A stretch of DNA of 64,000 nt from Luteibaculum oceani. Its GTDB lineage: Bacteria > Bacteroidota > Bacteroidia > Flavobacteriales_D > Luteibaculaceae. Shown here one piece after another: positions 56,081 through 64,000 of this stretch (the first letter of the stretch is position 1; the number at the start of each line of letters is the position of its first letter). Position numbers and translations under genes: made by a program. The notes below the pieces were generated by a model, which was not told the DNA's origin, searched no databases, and was given only the letters and a program-made list of their open reading frames with translations. The stretch covers positions 460,678 to 524,677 of the forward strand of contig NZ_VORB01000001.1 in assembly GCF_007995015.1 (NCBI RefSeq), in the 5' to 3' direction.

Positions 56081-57654
56081 GTGGGCCAAAAAGGCAAGTG
56101 GGTAGGGTTATTAGCTCTTTCCTTATTCGCATTGTGGCTTACAGGGTCTATTCATTTCGAGGAGAACGACGATGTTGTAATGTTGCTCTTAAGCTCTGGA
56201 GCTTATACTTCTACTCCGTTGTGGCAACTGGTTTTTATACATCCGTTTATTGGTCTGCTATCAATAGCCTATATCTATTTACAAATGAGCTAGAGTGGTA
56301 TACGTGGTTATTACTTGTGTTGCAGTTTGTAGCCTTTATTCAAATAGGAATTTCCGCCCTGCATGAGAGATTCAATTCCCTAACCCAGCTTGTACTACTT
56401 ATCTTTATTTGGAGCCTGTTCCTTAGATTTAATATACATGTGCAGTTTACCAAAATTGCTGGCATTTCTGCCTTAGCAGGTATGCTCGTTCTTTTTGAAA
56501 AGGGAAAAACTTCCCTTTTGGGTTTTCTATTAGTTGGATTGGGTCTAATGGTAAGGTTTAAGCCTGCTTTAATGGTAATTGTGTTGGGCATTGCACCCGC
56601 CTTTTACCTGTATTTCAATAAGGATAAGCGAAATTCCATTCTAAAACTAGGAGGCTTGGTGTTGCTGATATTTCTAATTAGATACTCTCAGGAAATTATA
56701 TACAGGCAACTAGATAACCAATGGCAGCGCTACTTTTCATTTAATGCGCAACGAACTTTAATTAATGATAATCCTATTGTACACGGGGGTGTAGCAGAGG
56801 ATTATCTAACAATCAAGTCGGGATGTGATGAGCTGTTTGTCGATCATTTTTTTTCCGGTAGTAGGCTGCTAACCCATTCGGTGTTAAATGAACTAGTACG
56901 GCAGTTAAATTGTATCCCATTTTCCGTGGCTCTAAAAACTTCAATTAACCAACTCTATAGCTTCTGGCCTTGGTGCGTTGTGCTATGCATTTTTACCCTT
57001 GGTTTATTATTTGATCCCAAGAAAAAAGTCATCCAATCGGTGCTGATGTTGTTGCCATTTATTCTGGGTATGGCGGGGCTTTTATATCTAGGCACCTATG
57101 CCATATTAAAACATCGGGTTTTTATTTTAGTGCTTGGGTCCGTGGTGTTTTTTCCTTTGTTATTTGGGGTTCCACGGATTAAAAAATTATCTATTGCAGC
57201 TGTCTTAATACTGGCATTAGGGGTTACCTTCGGAAATGCCCGAGCGATTTGGAATAAGCGGCAACAAAATGAAATGGCCAAGTCTCAAAATGAGTTGTTA
57301 AATCAATTTTATAGTGAGGCAAACCAAGGTGGTATTATAGTTTTTGAGGGTGATTATAAAGTGGAGTATCAAAACCCCTTTAGCATGTCGAATTGGTTTG
57401 TAGAAAACCCACTGATTTTCAACGGTTGGATGGCCCATTATCCGTTAAATAAAAGCCATGCGGGTATTACTGCATTATCCAAAAAATCTTCCTTATTCAT
57501 AAGTTTAAAAAGTTTAAATCTTGCTCAAAGTAAGCTTGAGAAATGCCTTTCAGCGATGGCTGGAGGAAGATGGACTTTCGAGATAACCCATAGGAACGAA
57601 CATGGAATAATTGGTCATTTTTCCCGGGTTTTGGTGGAAAGTGGTAGGAGTTAA
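56081..57654 (+). pseudogene. Polytopic membrane protein broken by a frameshift near 56283
   Basis: The first frame, from about GTG 56081 (the exact start is uncertain), encodes WVGLLALSLFALWLTGSIHF, then EENDDVVMLLLSSGAYTSTP and a second hydrophobic segment up to YIYLQ. It stops at a TAG at 56291-56293. The continuation NELEWYTWLLLVLQF with about ten more helices lies in another frame and runs to 57654. Joining the frames at about 56283 by one base gives one polytopic protein of some 525 residues. This resembles Bacteroidota membrane glycosyltransferase- or polymerase-like proteins with an acidic first loop, but no family is certain. A sequencing error cannot be excluded. Confidence 0.65.
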
Positions 57655-57660
57655 AACAAA

Positions 57661-57689
57661 AAAACCGCCTAATTACTAAGGCGGTTTTT
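57661..57689. terminator. Bidirectional terminator
   Basis: AACCGCCT (57663-57670) pairs with AGGCGGTT (57679-57686), loop of 8, A and T runs outside; between the broken membrane gene and hppD. Confidence 0.9.
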
Positions 57690-57710
57690 GCTATTTTATG
57701 GAGAAGGATA

Positions 57711-58844
57711 TTACAAGTTCCCTCTTCTTGCTTGTTCTCTTTCTATAGATTCAAATAAGGCTTTAAAGTTCCCTTTTCCGAAAGACTTAGCTCCTTTTCT
57801 CTGAATAATTTCGTAGAAAAGAGTAGGTCTATCTTCTACTGGCTTGGTAAAGATCTGAAGCAGGTATCCTTCCTCATCTCTATCCACAAGGATGTTTAAC
57901 TTTTTAAGATCGTCGATATCCTCGTCTATCTTTCCTACACGCTCAATTAAATCATCGTAATAGGTATCGGGAACATAAAGGAATTCTATTCCTCTGTTTC
58001 TAAGTTCTCCAACCGTAGAAAGAATGTCGTCGGTTGCAATTGCAATGTGTTGTACACCCGCTCCGTGGTAGAAGTCAAGGTATTCCTCAATTTGAGATTT
58101 TTTCAGTCCGTCGGCTGGCTCATTGATAGGAAACTTAATGTATCCGTTACCATTAGAAACCACCTTAGACATAAGCGAGGTGTATTCGGTAGAAATATCT
58201 TCATCATCGAAAGTAATAAGCAGTTTAAAGCCCATTACATCTTCGTAGAATTTCACCCATTCGTTCATTTTTCCAAGCTCTACATTCCCAACACAGTGGT
58301 CGATGTACTTTAATCCAACTGGTTTGGCAAGTGGCTTTGCGTCCCACTTTTCGTAACCTGGAAGAAATGGTCCGTTGTAATCTTTTCGCTCTACAAAGCG
58401 GTGAATGGTTTCTCCATAGGTGTGGATGGCCGAGGTAACCACTCTTCCATCTTTATCTTCTTGTACCTCTGGTTTTGCATGCGCTTTAGCACCTCTTTCA
58501 GTGGTTGCATTAAAAGAGTGCGTAGCATCATCCACCCACAGTGCAAGTACTTTTACACCGTCGCCATGTTTTCTTACGTGTTCAGATATTTCGCTATTTG
58601 GGTCTAAACTCGTTGTTAAAACCAATCTAATTTTACCCTGCTGCAGGCAGTATGAAGCTCTGTCTTTTACCCCAGTTTCTGGCCCGGCATATGCCAATGG
58701 CTGATATCCAAATGCAGCTTGGTAATAGTAAGCAGCTTGCTTGGCGTTACCAACGTAAAACTCTACGTAGTCGGTACCATTTATGGGTAAAAAATCAGTT
58801 GCTGGGTCGTGGTCTTTGTGTAATTCTGCTAATTTATTTTCCAT
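57711..58844 (-). CDS. hppD: 4-hydroxyphenylpyruvate dioxygenase
   Basis: HppD converts 4-hydroxyphenylpyruvate to homogentisate in tyrosine and phenylalanine breakdown. The 377-residue protein has the two-domain vicinal-oxygen-chelate fold with the iron ligands His183 (YIDHCVGNV), His266 (GVQHIAIATDDI) and Glu345 (LFYEIIQRKGA), the standard facial triad. The C-terminal QRKGAKSFGKGNFKALFESIE helix that gates the active site is present. It lies 12 bases after hmgA, so the two are co-transcribed, and ends at a shared terminator. Confidence 0.97.
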   Translation of the reverse strand: MENKLAELHKDHDPATDFLPINGTDYVEFYVGNAKQAAYYYQAAFGYQPLAYAGPETGVKDRASYCLQQGKIRLVLTTSLDPNSEISEHVRKHGDGVKVLALWVDDATHSFNATTERGAKAHAKPEVQEDKDGRVVTSAIHTYGETIHRFVERKDYNGPFLPGYEKWDAKPLAKPVGLKYIDHCVGNVELGKMNEWVKFYEDVMGFKLLITFDDEDISTEYTSLMSKVVSNGNGYIKFPINEPADGLKKSQIEEYLDFYHGAGVQHIAIATDDILSTVGELRNRGIEFLYVPDTYYDDLIERVGKIDEDIDDLKKLNILVDRDEEGYLLQIFTKPVEDRPTLFYEIIQRKGAKSFGKGNFKALFESIEREQARRGNL

Positions 58845-58856
58845 TATCCCTGTCTT

Positions 58857-60026
58857 TTATTTGTATTTGTCTTCCATCCAAGATTGGAAGTAATTTCCGT
58901 CGTCTAGTGCTAAAGCTTGCTTGGTTACTTTCAGTGGTCTAAAAGTATCTATCATTACCGCTAACTCTAGCGTTTCTTTTTGTCCTATGCTTCTTTCATA
59001 AGCGCCAGGATGTGGTCCATGAGGAATTCCACCTGGATGCAGCGTAATCATGCCGCGCTCTATATGGTTTCTACTCATAAAATCGCCATCCACATAATAC
59101 AATACCTCATCGGAGTCGATGTTAGAGTGATTGTATGGAGCCGGTATAGCTTCTGGATGGTAATCGTACAACCTAGGACAGAAGGAGCATATTACAAAGT
59201 TATGCGCCTCAAAAGTTTGGTGAACTGGTGGTGGCTGGTGCACCCTACCTGTTATAGGTTCAAAATCGTGAATGGAGAACGCGTAGGGGAAGTTGTATCC
59301 GTCCCATCCAACCACATCAAAAGGATGTGAACCATATACTAACTCATGCAGTACCCCTTCTTTCTTAATTTTTATAGTAAACTCCCCAATTTCATCGTGT
59401 GTCTCAAGGTCTTGCGGAGTTCTTATGTCTCTTTCGCAAAAGGGCGAGTGCTCTAGTAGCTGCCCAAAATTGTTTCGGTAACGCTTTGGAGTTAAAAGTG
59501 GTGAGAAAGATTCCGCAATAAGCAATCTGTTGTTTTCATCCTCAAACTCAATTTGGTAGATCATCCCTCTTGGAATTACCAAATAGTCTCCATAAGAAAA
59601 GGGAATGTTACCCAAGAAAGTTCTGAGCACCCCTTTTCCTTCGTGAATGAAAATCATTTCATCAGCGTCGGCGTTTTTGTAAAAATAAGAGGTGAGTGAT
59701 TTTTTTGGAGCGGCGAGAACGATATGTACATCATTGTTTACCAAAACCGGCACTCTCGAGTCTAAAAAATCGTCTGTAGGCTTAACGTTAAATCCAGAAA
59801 GCGCTCTAGATTTTATGTTTTTGTCCACCGCAATTTCGGGGGCTACAGATTTAGATTCCTTAACATCTTTAACAATGGTGGGTCTGTGTAAGTGGTAAAG
59901 CAACGACGACATTCCATGGAAACCCTCGGTACCAAAGAGCTGCTCGTAGTGTAGCGTACCATCTTCTTTCTTAAAAGTGGTATGTCTTTTATGTGGGATT
60001 TTTCCCAGCTTATGATAAAATGGCAT
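58857..60026 (-). CDS. hmgA: Homogentisate 1,2-dioxygenase
   Basis: This enzyme opens homogentisate to maleylacetoacetate with a ferrous iron. The 389-residue protein shows the family pattern, including DEVLYYVDGDFMSRNHIERG, HPGGIPHGPHPGAYERS with the iron-binding histidines, and the cupin-like core GYNFPYAFSIHDFEPITGRV. It is the first gene of a two-gene leftward operon with hppD. Fumarylacetoacetase and maleylacetoacetate isomerase are not in the window, but the acetoacetate made downstream can be activated by the CoA-transferase at 2.2-3.6 kb. The upstream TATATTTT (minus strand) is a poor -7 match. Confidence 0.95.
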   Translation of the reverse strand: MPFYHKLGKIPHKRHTTFKKEDGTLHYEQLFGTEGFHGMSSLLYHLHRPTIVKDVKESKSVAPEIAVDKNIKSRALSGFNVKPTDDFLDSRVPVLVNNDVHIVLAAPKKSLTSYFYKNADADEMIFIHEGKGVLRTFLGNIPFSYGDYLVIPRGMIYQIEFEDENNRLLIAESFSPLLTPKRYRNNFGQLLEHSPFCERDIRTPQDLETHDEIGEFTIKIKKEGVLHELVYGSHPFDVVGWDGYNFPYAFSIHDFEPITGRVHQPPPVHQTFEAHNFVICSFCPRLYDYHPEAIPAPYNHSNIDSDEVLYYVDGDFMSRNHIERGMITLHPGGIPHGPHPGAYERSIGQKETLELAVMIDTFRPLKVTKQALALDDGNYFQSWMEDKYK

Positions 60027-60114
60027 TATCCTTTGTTTTAACTGTAAAATATAACAAATGCTGCAAAGCGAAATTATTATTTTTCGAGAGAATAGCGGTA
60101 GGTTTTGCTTAAGC

Positions 60115-60144
60115 TTGTTACTGCACTCCGAATGTATATTTTTG
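60115..60144 (+). promoter_or_regulatory. Promoter of the threonine dehydrogenase gene
   Basis: TTG (60115-60117), 19-nt spacer, TATTTTTG (60137-60144): full consensus match. The predicted start point is about 10 bases before the ATG at 60162. Confidence 0.7.
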
Positions 60145-60161
60145 CAGGTTTACTTTAGGTT

Positions 60162-61100
60162 ATGGGAAAAACGCTAATTATAGGTTCTTCGGGACAAATT
60201 GGTAGCGACTTGGTTGGAGAACTGAGTGCGCTAAAAGGTAAGGATAACGTTATTGCTAGCGATATCCGGGAACCTAAAAATTTTGATGGCACCTTTGTTA
60301 CACTTGATGCTACCAATAAAAAAGATCTAGAGCGCATAATAGATGAGCACGATGTTAGTGAGGTATATCTATTAGCAGCGCTTTTATCGGCTACAGCGGA
60401 AATGAATCCTCAGTTTGCATGGGATCTAAACATGGGGAGCTTAAGCCATGTATTGGATTTGGCACGTGAAGGCAAACTGAAAAAAATCTTTTTCCCAAGT
60501 TCTATAGCAGTTTTTGGACCAACCACTCCAAAAGATAATACCCCACAAAGAACCATCCTAGAACCCAGTACGGTGTATGGAATTACCAAATTAGCGGGTG
60601 AAAGATGGGCTGAATATTACTTTAAAAGGTACGGAACAGATATTCGCGGAATTAGATACCCAGGGTTGATTAGCTATAAAGCACTTCCTGGAGGAGGTAC
60701 TACAGATTATGCCGTGCAAATTTTCTACGATGCACTGCAAAACAAAACCCACGAATGTTTCCTGAATAAAGACACCGAATTACCCATGCTTTACATGAGC
60801 GATGCGGTAAGAGGAACCATAAACCTAATGGAAGCGCCGGCAGATCAAATTAAAATCAGATCGGCTTATAATTTGGCTGGATTTAGTTTTACTCCAGAGC
60901 AAATTGCTGCATCCATTCAAAAACATATACCCAATTTCAAAATCGCATATCAACCCGACTACCGCCAGGCCATTGCAGATTCCTGGCCAAACTCCATCGA
61001 CGATTCGGAAGCTAGAAAAGATTGGGGCTGGAAACCCAAATACGACCTCGATGCCATGGTAGAAGATATGCTTACAAACCTGGAGAAAAAACTTGCTTAA
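60162..61100 (+). CDS. tdh: L-threonine 3-dehydrogenase, SDR type (NAD-dependent)
   Basis: This is an extended short-chain dehydrogenase of 312 residues with the NAD-binding GSSGQIG (Gly8, Gly11, Gly14) and catalytic YxxxK (VYGITK). Beyond the general epimerase fold it has the segments [39 protein letters not shown] and [19 protein letters not shown]. These match the SDR-type threonine dehydrogenases described from psychrophilic Flavobacterium rather than UDP-glucose epimerases. It oxidises threonine to 2-amino-3-ketobutyrate. It has its own promoter; cysS follows after five bases. Confidence 0.92.
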   Translation: MGKTLIIGSSGQIGSDLVGELSALKGKDNVIASDIREPKNFDGTFVTLDATNKKDLERIIDEHDVSEVYLLAALLSATAEMNPQFAWDLNMGSLSHVLDLAREGKLKKIFFPSSIAVFGPTTPKDNTPQRTILEPSTVYGITKLAGERWAEYYFKRYGTDIRGIRYPGLISYKALPGGGTTDYAVQIFYDALQNKTHECFLNKDTELPMLYMSDAVRGTINLMEAPADQIKIRSAYNLAGFSFTPEQIAASIQKHIPNFKIAYQPDYRQAIADSWPNSIDDSEARKDWGWKPKYDLDAMVEDMLTNLEKKLA

Positions 61101-61105
61101 AACCT

Positions 61106-62584
61106 ATGTCTACACTACATATTTACAATTCTAAAACCAGAACTAAAGAGGAGTTTAAACCCATAAATCCACCTTATGTTGGGTTATATGTGTGTGGACC
61201 AACAGTGTATAGTTATGTGCATTTAGGGAATGTGCGAAGCTTTATCACCTTCGATGTGGTGTATAGATACCTTAAACATCTAGGTTACAAGGTTAGGTAT
61301 GTTAGAAATATTACCGATGTAGGACATTTGGTGGATGATCAGGATGCTGGTGAAGATAAAATCGCAAAAAAGGCAAGGTTAGAGAAAAAAGACCCAATGG
61401 AAGTGGTGCAGTATTATGCCAACGACTTCCATAAGGTAATGGATACCTTTAATGCCTTATCACCAAGTATAGAACCTACTGCAACTGGCCATTTGATAGA
61501 GCAAATCCAAATGATAGAACGCATCATTAAAAATGGATTTGCATACGAGGTAAATGGCTCGGTGTATTTCGATACCATTAAATACCAGGAAGAAAAAGGG
61601 AATTACGGAGAATTGTCTGGTCGTGTAATAGAGGAGTTAATTGAAAACACTCGTGCTTTAGATGGACAGGACGAGAAAAAGAATTCCGTTGATTTTGCGC
61701 TATGGAAAAAGGCAGATCCATCGCACATTATGAGATGGCCATCTCCCTGGTCGGTTGGATTTCCGGGATGGCACCTAGAATGCTCTGTAATGAGTACCAA
61801 ATACCTCGGTGAAACTTTTGATATACATGGGGGAGGGATGGACTTAAAATTCCCTCATCACGAATGCGAAATAGCACAATCTGTAGCAGCCGATGGTAAA
61901 GCTCCGGTTAATTACTGGATGCATGGTAATATGCTTACCGTTAATGGGCAAAAGATGAGTAAATCTTTGGGGAATTCTTTCTCGCCTTACGAGTTGATCT
62001 CTGGTGACCACGAATTGCTCGAAAAAGGTTTTTCGCCCATGACGATTCGATTCTTTATGCTTCAAACGCATTACGCATCCACCCTAGACTTCTCTAACGA
62101 GGCACTTATGGGAGCCGAGAAAGGGTTTAGGAGGATGGTGAATGCCTACAAAGCTTTGCAAGAAATCCAGCCAAAAAAGGACGCATGCACTTTGGAAAAG
62201 AATTGGAAGGACAAGTGTGCCGATGCCATGAACGACGATTTCAATACCCCCATGGTTATTGCTCATTTGTTTGACGCTGTTAAAGTGATTAATTCGGCCG
62301 CAGATGGAAAAACGGAGCTGTCTGCCGATGAAATAATATACTTCCAAGAGCTTTTTGCCGATTATTTAGTGGATGTTTTAGGTATAAATCCAGAGCTAGA
62401 GGGTGCTAGTGCAGGTGGAGACGACACCTTAGATAAAGTTATTGCTACGCTTATAGAAATGAGGCAAGAAGCCAGGGCAAATAAAGATTTTGCAACCTCC
62501 GATGCCATTAGAGATCGTCTGCTAGCAGCTGGCGTGTTATTAAAGGATGGAAAAGAAGGCACCAGCTGGGAAAAAACCAATTAA
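61106..62584 (+). CDS. cysS: Cysteinyl-tRNA synthetase
   Basis: This class I synthetase charges tRNA-Cys. From ATG at 61106 ([17 protein letters not shown]) it has 492 residues. An in-frame ATG at 61022, inside tdh, is ignored because the family starts at this point. It shows the zinc ligands ([25 protein letters not shown]), the HIGH-like HLGN and the KMSKS loop [11 protein letters not shown]. The final helical anticodon-binding region ([22 protein letters not shown]) is typical. It starts five bases after tdh, and the antiporter ATG follows its stop immediately. Confidence 0.97.
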   Translation: MSTLHIYNSKTRTKEEFKPINPPYVGLYVCGPTVYSYVHLGNVRSFITFDVVYRYLKHLGYKVRYVRNITDVGHLVDDQDAGEDKIAKKARLEKKDPMEVVQYYANDFHKVMDTFNALSPSIEPTATGHLIEQIQMIERIIKNGFAYEVNGSVYFDTIKYQEEKGNYGELSGRVIEELIENTRALDGQDEKKNSVDFALWKKADPSHIMRWPSPWSVGFPGWHLECSVMSTKYLGETFDIHGGGMDLKFPHHECEIAQSVAADGKAPVNYWMHGNMLTVNGQKMSKSLGNSFSPYELISGDHELLEKGFSPMTIRFFMLQTHYASTLDFSNEALMGAEKGFRRMVNAYKALQEIQPKKDACTLEKNWKDKCADAMNDDFNTPMVIAHLFDAVKVINSAADGKTELSADEIIYFQELFADYLVDVLGINPELEGASAGGDDTLDKVIATLIEMRQEARANKDFATSDAIRDRLLAAGVLLKDGKEGTSWEKTN

Positions 62585-63775
62585 ATGGGGATACTTCTAG
62601 CTCTCGTAGTAATTTATTTTGCGTGCATCATCATTGCTAGGGCTAGCGATGGTTTTGAGGCAGCGGCTGATTATTTGGGGAGGAATTTAACCGACGGAGT
62701 AAAAGGAGCTACCATAAATGCTATTGGTAGTAGTTTGCCCGAATTAATGACCACCTTCTTCTTTTTGGTCCTGTTAAAAGATGCCGAAGGATTTGCAAGT
62801 GGTTTGGGTACTACTGCGGGTTCCGCCATTTTTAACGGGGTTATCATTCCCGCCACCGTAATTTTTGTTGTGGTTTTAGGTGGATTGGCCAAAGGAATAG
62901 AGCTAAGCCGAAAAGTTATTATTCGTGACGGTATCACTTTGATTGTCTGTGAGTTAATACTTATTTTTTTTATAAGTGGAAACGAGTTAAGAGCCATTCA
63001 CGGACTTCTTTTAATGTTTCTATATGCAGGGTATGTGGCGATAATGCTTCTTGGGATGACCAAAAATGAGTTCAAAGTTAGTCCCGCAGACTTTAGCCCA
63101 GAACGCGACCCCCTTCTCAATAAAAATCAAAACCCTTTATTAACGGCACTATTTTTTAGCTGGCTAGATTTGCCACGCTGGTTATTCTCAAGACCAAATA
63201 GAAATAAAGCCATAGGTCTTTTGGCGTTCTCCGCAATAATTATGGGTTTTGCCTGCCACCTTTTAGTAGAGGCTTGCATTTGGTTGGGTAGCGATGAGTT
63301 TACCCTTTTTGGGTCCACATTTGCGGGGGTTGGGATACCGGTATATTTTCTTTCTGTTATTGTAGCGTCAGCAGCAACCAGTTTGCCCGATACGATACTT
63401 TCTATGAAAGATGCAAGAAAAGGGAATTACGACGATGCTGTTTCAAACGCTTTAGGCTCAAACATTTTTGATATCTGCTTTGCCTTGGGGTTTCCTCTTT
63501 TTCTGTATACCTTAATCTACGGTCCAATAGATATGACAACCTCATCTACTAGCGACGTTGGTGAGTTGCGCATTTTGCTTTTAGCTGTAACGGGATTGGC
63601 CTTCCTTATCTTTTTCAAATCGCGGAGCATGAAACTAAAACAAGCTTGGATGCTGGTGGCATTGTACGGTTTGTTTTCTGTGTACATCATAGGCCGTGCC
63701 CTCGGCTGGACAGCATTGGAACCGCTCGCCGAGACACTGAATAACATTTCTAATTATTTGGGGGGATTGTTTTAG
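62585..63775 (+). CDS. Ca2+/Na+ antiporter family membrane protein
   Basis: This 396-residue integral membrane protein belongs to the cation/Ca2+ exchanger superfamily. The two inverted alpha-repeats are clear: GATINAIGSSLPELMTTFF (about residues 40-58) and VIVASAATSLPDTILSM (about 258-274), each with the proline-glutamate/aspartate pair that binds the ion. About ten hydrophobic helices are visible. It exchanges Ca2+ for Na+ or H+ at the inner membrane; the exact ions are not predictable. The start abuts the cysS stop, and no terminator is seen before the repeat-rich region that follows. Confidence 0.88.
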   Translation: MGILLALVVIYFACIIIARASDGFEAAADYLGRNLTDGVKGATINAIGSSLPELMTTFFFLVLLKDAEGFASGLGTTAGSAIFNGVIIPATVIFVVVLGGLAKGIELSRKVIIRDGITLIVCELILIFFISGNELRAIHGLLLMFLYAGYVAIMLLGMTKNEFKVSPADFSPERDPLLNKNQNPLLTALFFSWLDLPRWLFSRPNRNKAIGLLAFSAIIMGFACHLLVEACIWLGSDEFTLFGSTFAGVGIPVYFLSVIVASAATSLPDTILSMKDARKGNYDDAVSNALGSNIFDICFALGFPLFLYTLIYGPIDMTTSSTSDVGELRILLLAVTGLAFLIFFKSRSMKLKQAWMLVALYGLFSVYIIGRALGWTALEPLAETLNNISNYLGGLF

Positions 63776-64000
63776 TTCTTAGCTGGTAGCTGGTAGGTCG
63801 GAGCTGGTAGGAGGATGAACTGATGAAGGATGAATGGATGAATGGATGAAAGATAAATTGATGAAGGGTTTTTCCTGAATTCGAATATGGCTTACGGGAT
63901 CCCTCTTTCCGCTTCGCTGCAATCGGGATGACCGCCTTGATTACAACGTAAAAAGCCAAGGCCGCGGGCGTGCTAATTAGCCAATAAGCCAATTCGCCAA
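63776..64000. repeat. Gene-free tail with low-complexity and word repeats
   Basis: It holds AGCTGGTAG repeats (63781-63811), GATGAATG-type repeats (about 63813-63866), a stretch CTTCGCTGCAATCGGGATGACC of the kind dispersed in Bacteroidota, and an array AATTAGCC-AATAAGCC-AATTCGCC (63971-64000) related to 2913-2948. No gene or promoter was seen, and the array may continue beyond the window. Confidence 0.6.

Noticed and set aside
58980..59330. Rightward 116-codon ORF inside hmgA
   Set aside because: Antisense to the conserved catalytic region of homogentisate dioxygenase; composition explained by hmgA codons.

Overview
The window is chromosomal DNA of a Bacteroidota bacterium, most likely a marine-type Flavobacteriales member (Cryomorphaceae/Schleiferiaceae-like); the family is inferred, not proven. 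The evidence is: type IX secretion (T9SS) substrates with both type A and type B C-terminal sorting domains, a PorP/SprF plus PorE-like pair, DUF2480 next to a complete SUF operon, promoters of the Bacteroidota type (TTG/TTTG, 19-21 nt spacer, TAnnTTTG), and mostly A-rich or absent Shine-Dalgarno sequences. By eye the DNA is moderately AT-rich. I saw no rRNA, tRNA, CRISPR array or prophage. There is one insertion sequence.

Layout. 1-7377 (+): a tight run of class A penicillin-binding protein (cut by the window edge), the two subunits of 3-oxoacid CoA-transferase, a GT2 glycosyltransferase, a glycosidase-like lipoprotein and a GT39 membrane glycosyltransferase. 7411-11181 (-): serine hydrolase, small unknown protein, DEDD exonuclease and a double-ATPase ABC protein in one compact operon. 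11182-11444: a short divergent gap that nevertheless holds a strong terminator behind a 22-codon ORF, pointing to a hidden small gene or sRNA. 11445-13699 (+): histidine kinase and OmpR-type regulator. 13895-19294 (+): a 1799-residue secreted T9SS protein. 19356-21803 (+): 3-hydroxyanthranilate dioxygenase and a long amidophosphoribosyltransferase. 21919-33064 (+): a three-gene surface operon of a 2664-residue adhesin-like T9SS substrate, PorP/SprF and a PorE-like TPR/propeller/OmpA protein.

33116-39404 (-): sufA-B-C-D-S-E, DUF59 and DUF2480, read from a promoter with a perfect 19-bp palindrome at its predicted start point. 39525-42940 (+): thiL and a Pif1-like helicase. 42981-44305: a complete IS3-family element with a disabled transposase. 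44445-45084 (+): a HepT/MntA-type toxin-antitoxin pair. 45175-49520: a small T9SS cargo protein behind an A16 tract, bacilliredoxin, tadA, a lipoprotein, a DUF2147 protein and a DUF6268 barrel. 49608-55969: tex (-), aspS and a ClC chloride channel (+), and a small barrel-like protein (-). 56081-57654 (+): a membrane-protein gene broken by a frameshift. 57711-60026 (-): hmgA-hppD for tyrosine catabolism. 60162-63775 (+): SDR threonine dehydrogenase, cysS and a Ca2+/Na+ antiporter, followed by low-complexity repeats to the window end.

How the genes fit together. Homogentisate breakdown (hppD, hmgA) yields acetoacetate, which the CoA-transferase can activate; 3-hydroxyanthranilate dioxygenase serves the kynurenine/quinolinate branch and Tdh serves threonine use, so the strain is equipped for amino-acid catabolism. 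The surface genes (T9SS cargo, PorP/SprF, PorE-like) suggest an adhesive or gliding particle-associated lifestyle. The most unusual items are the putative micropeptide/sRNA unit at about 11.3 kb, the suf operator palindrome, the A16 promoter tract at 46.2 kb, and the dispersed AATTAGC/AATTCGCC word repeats.
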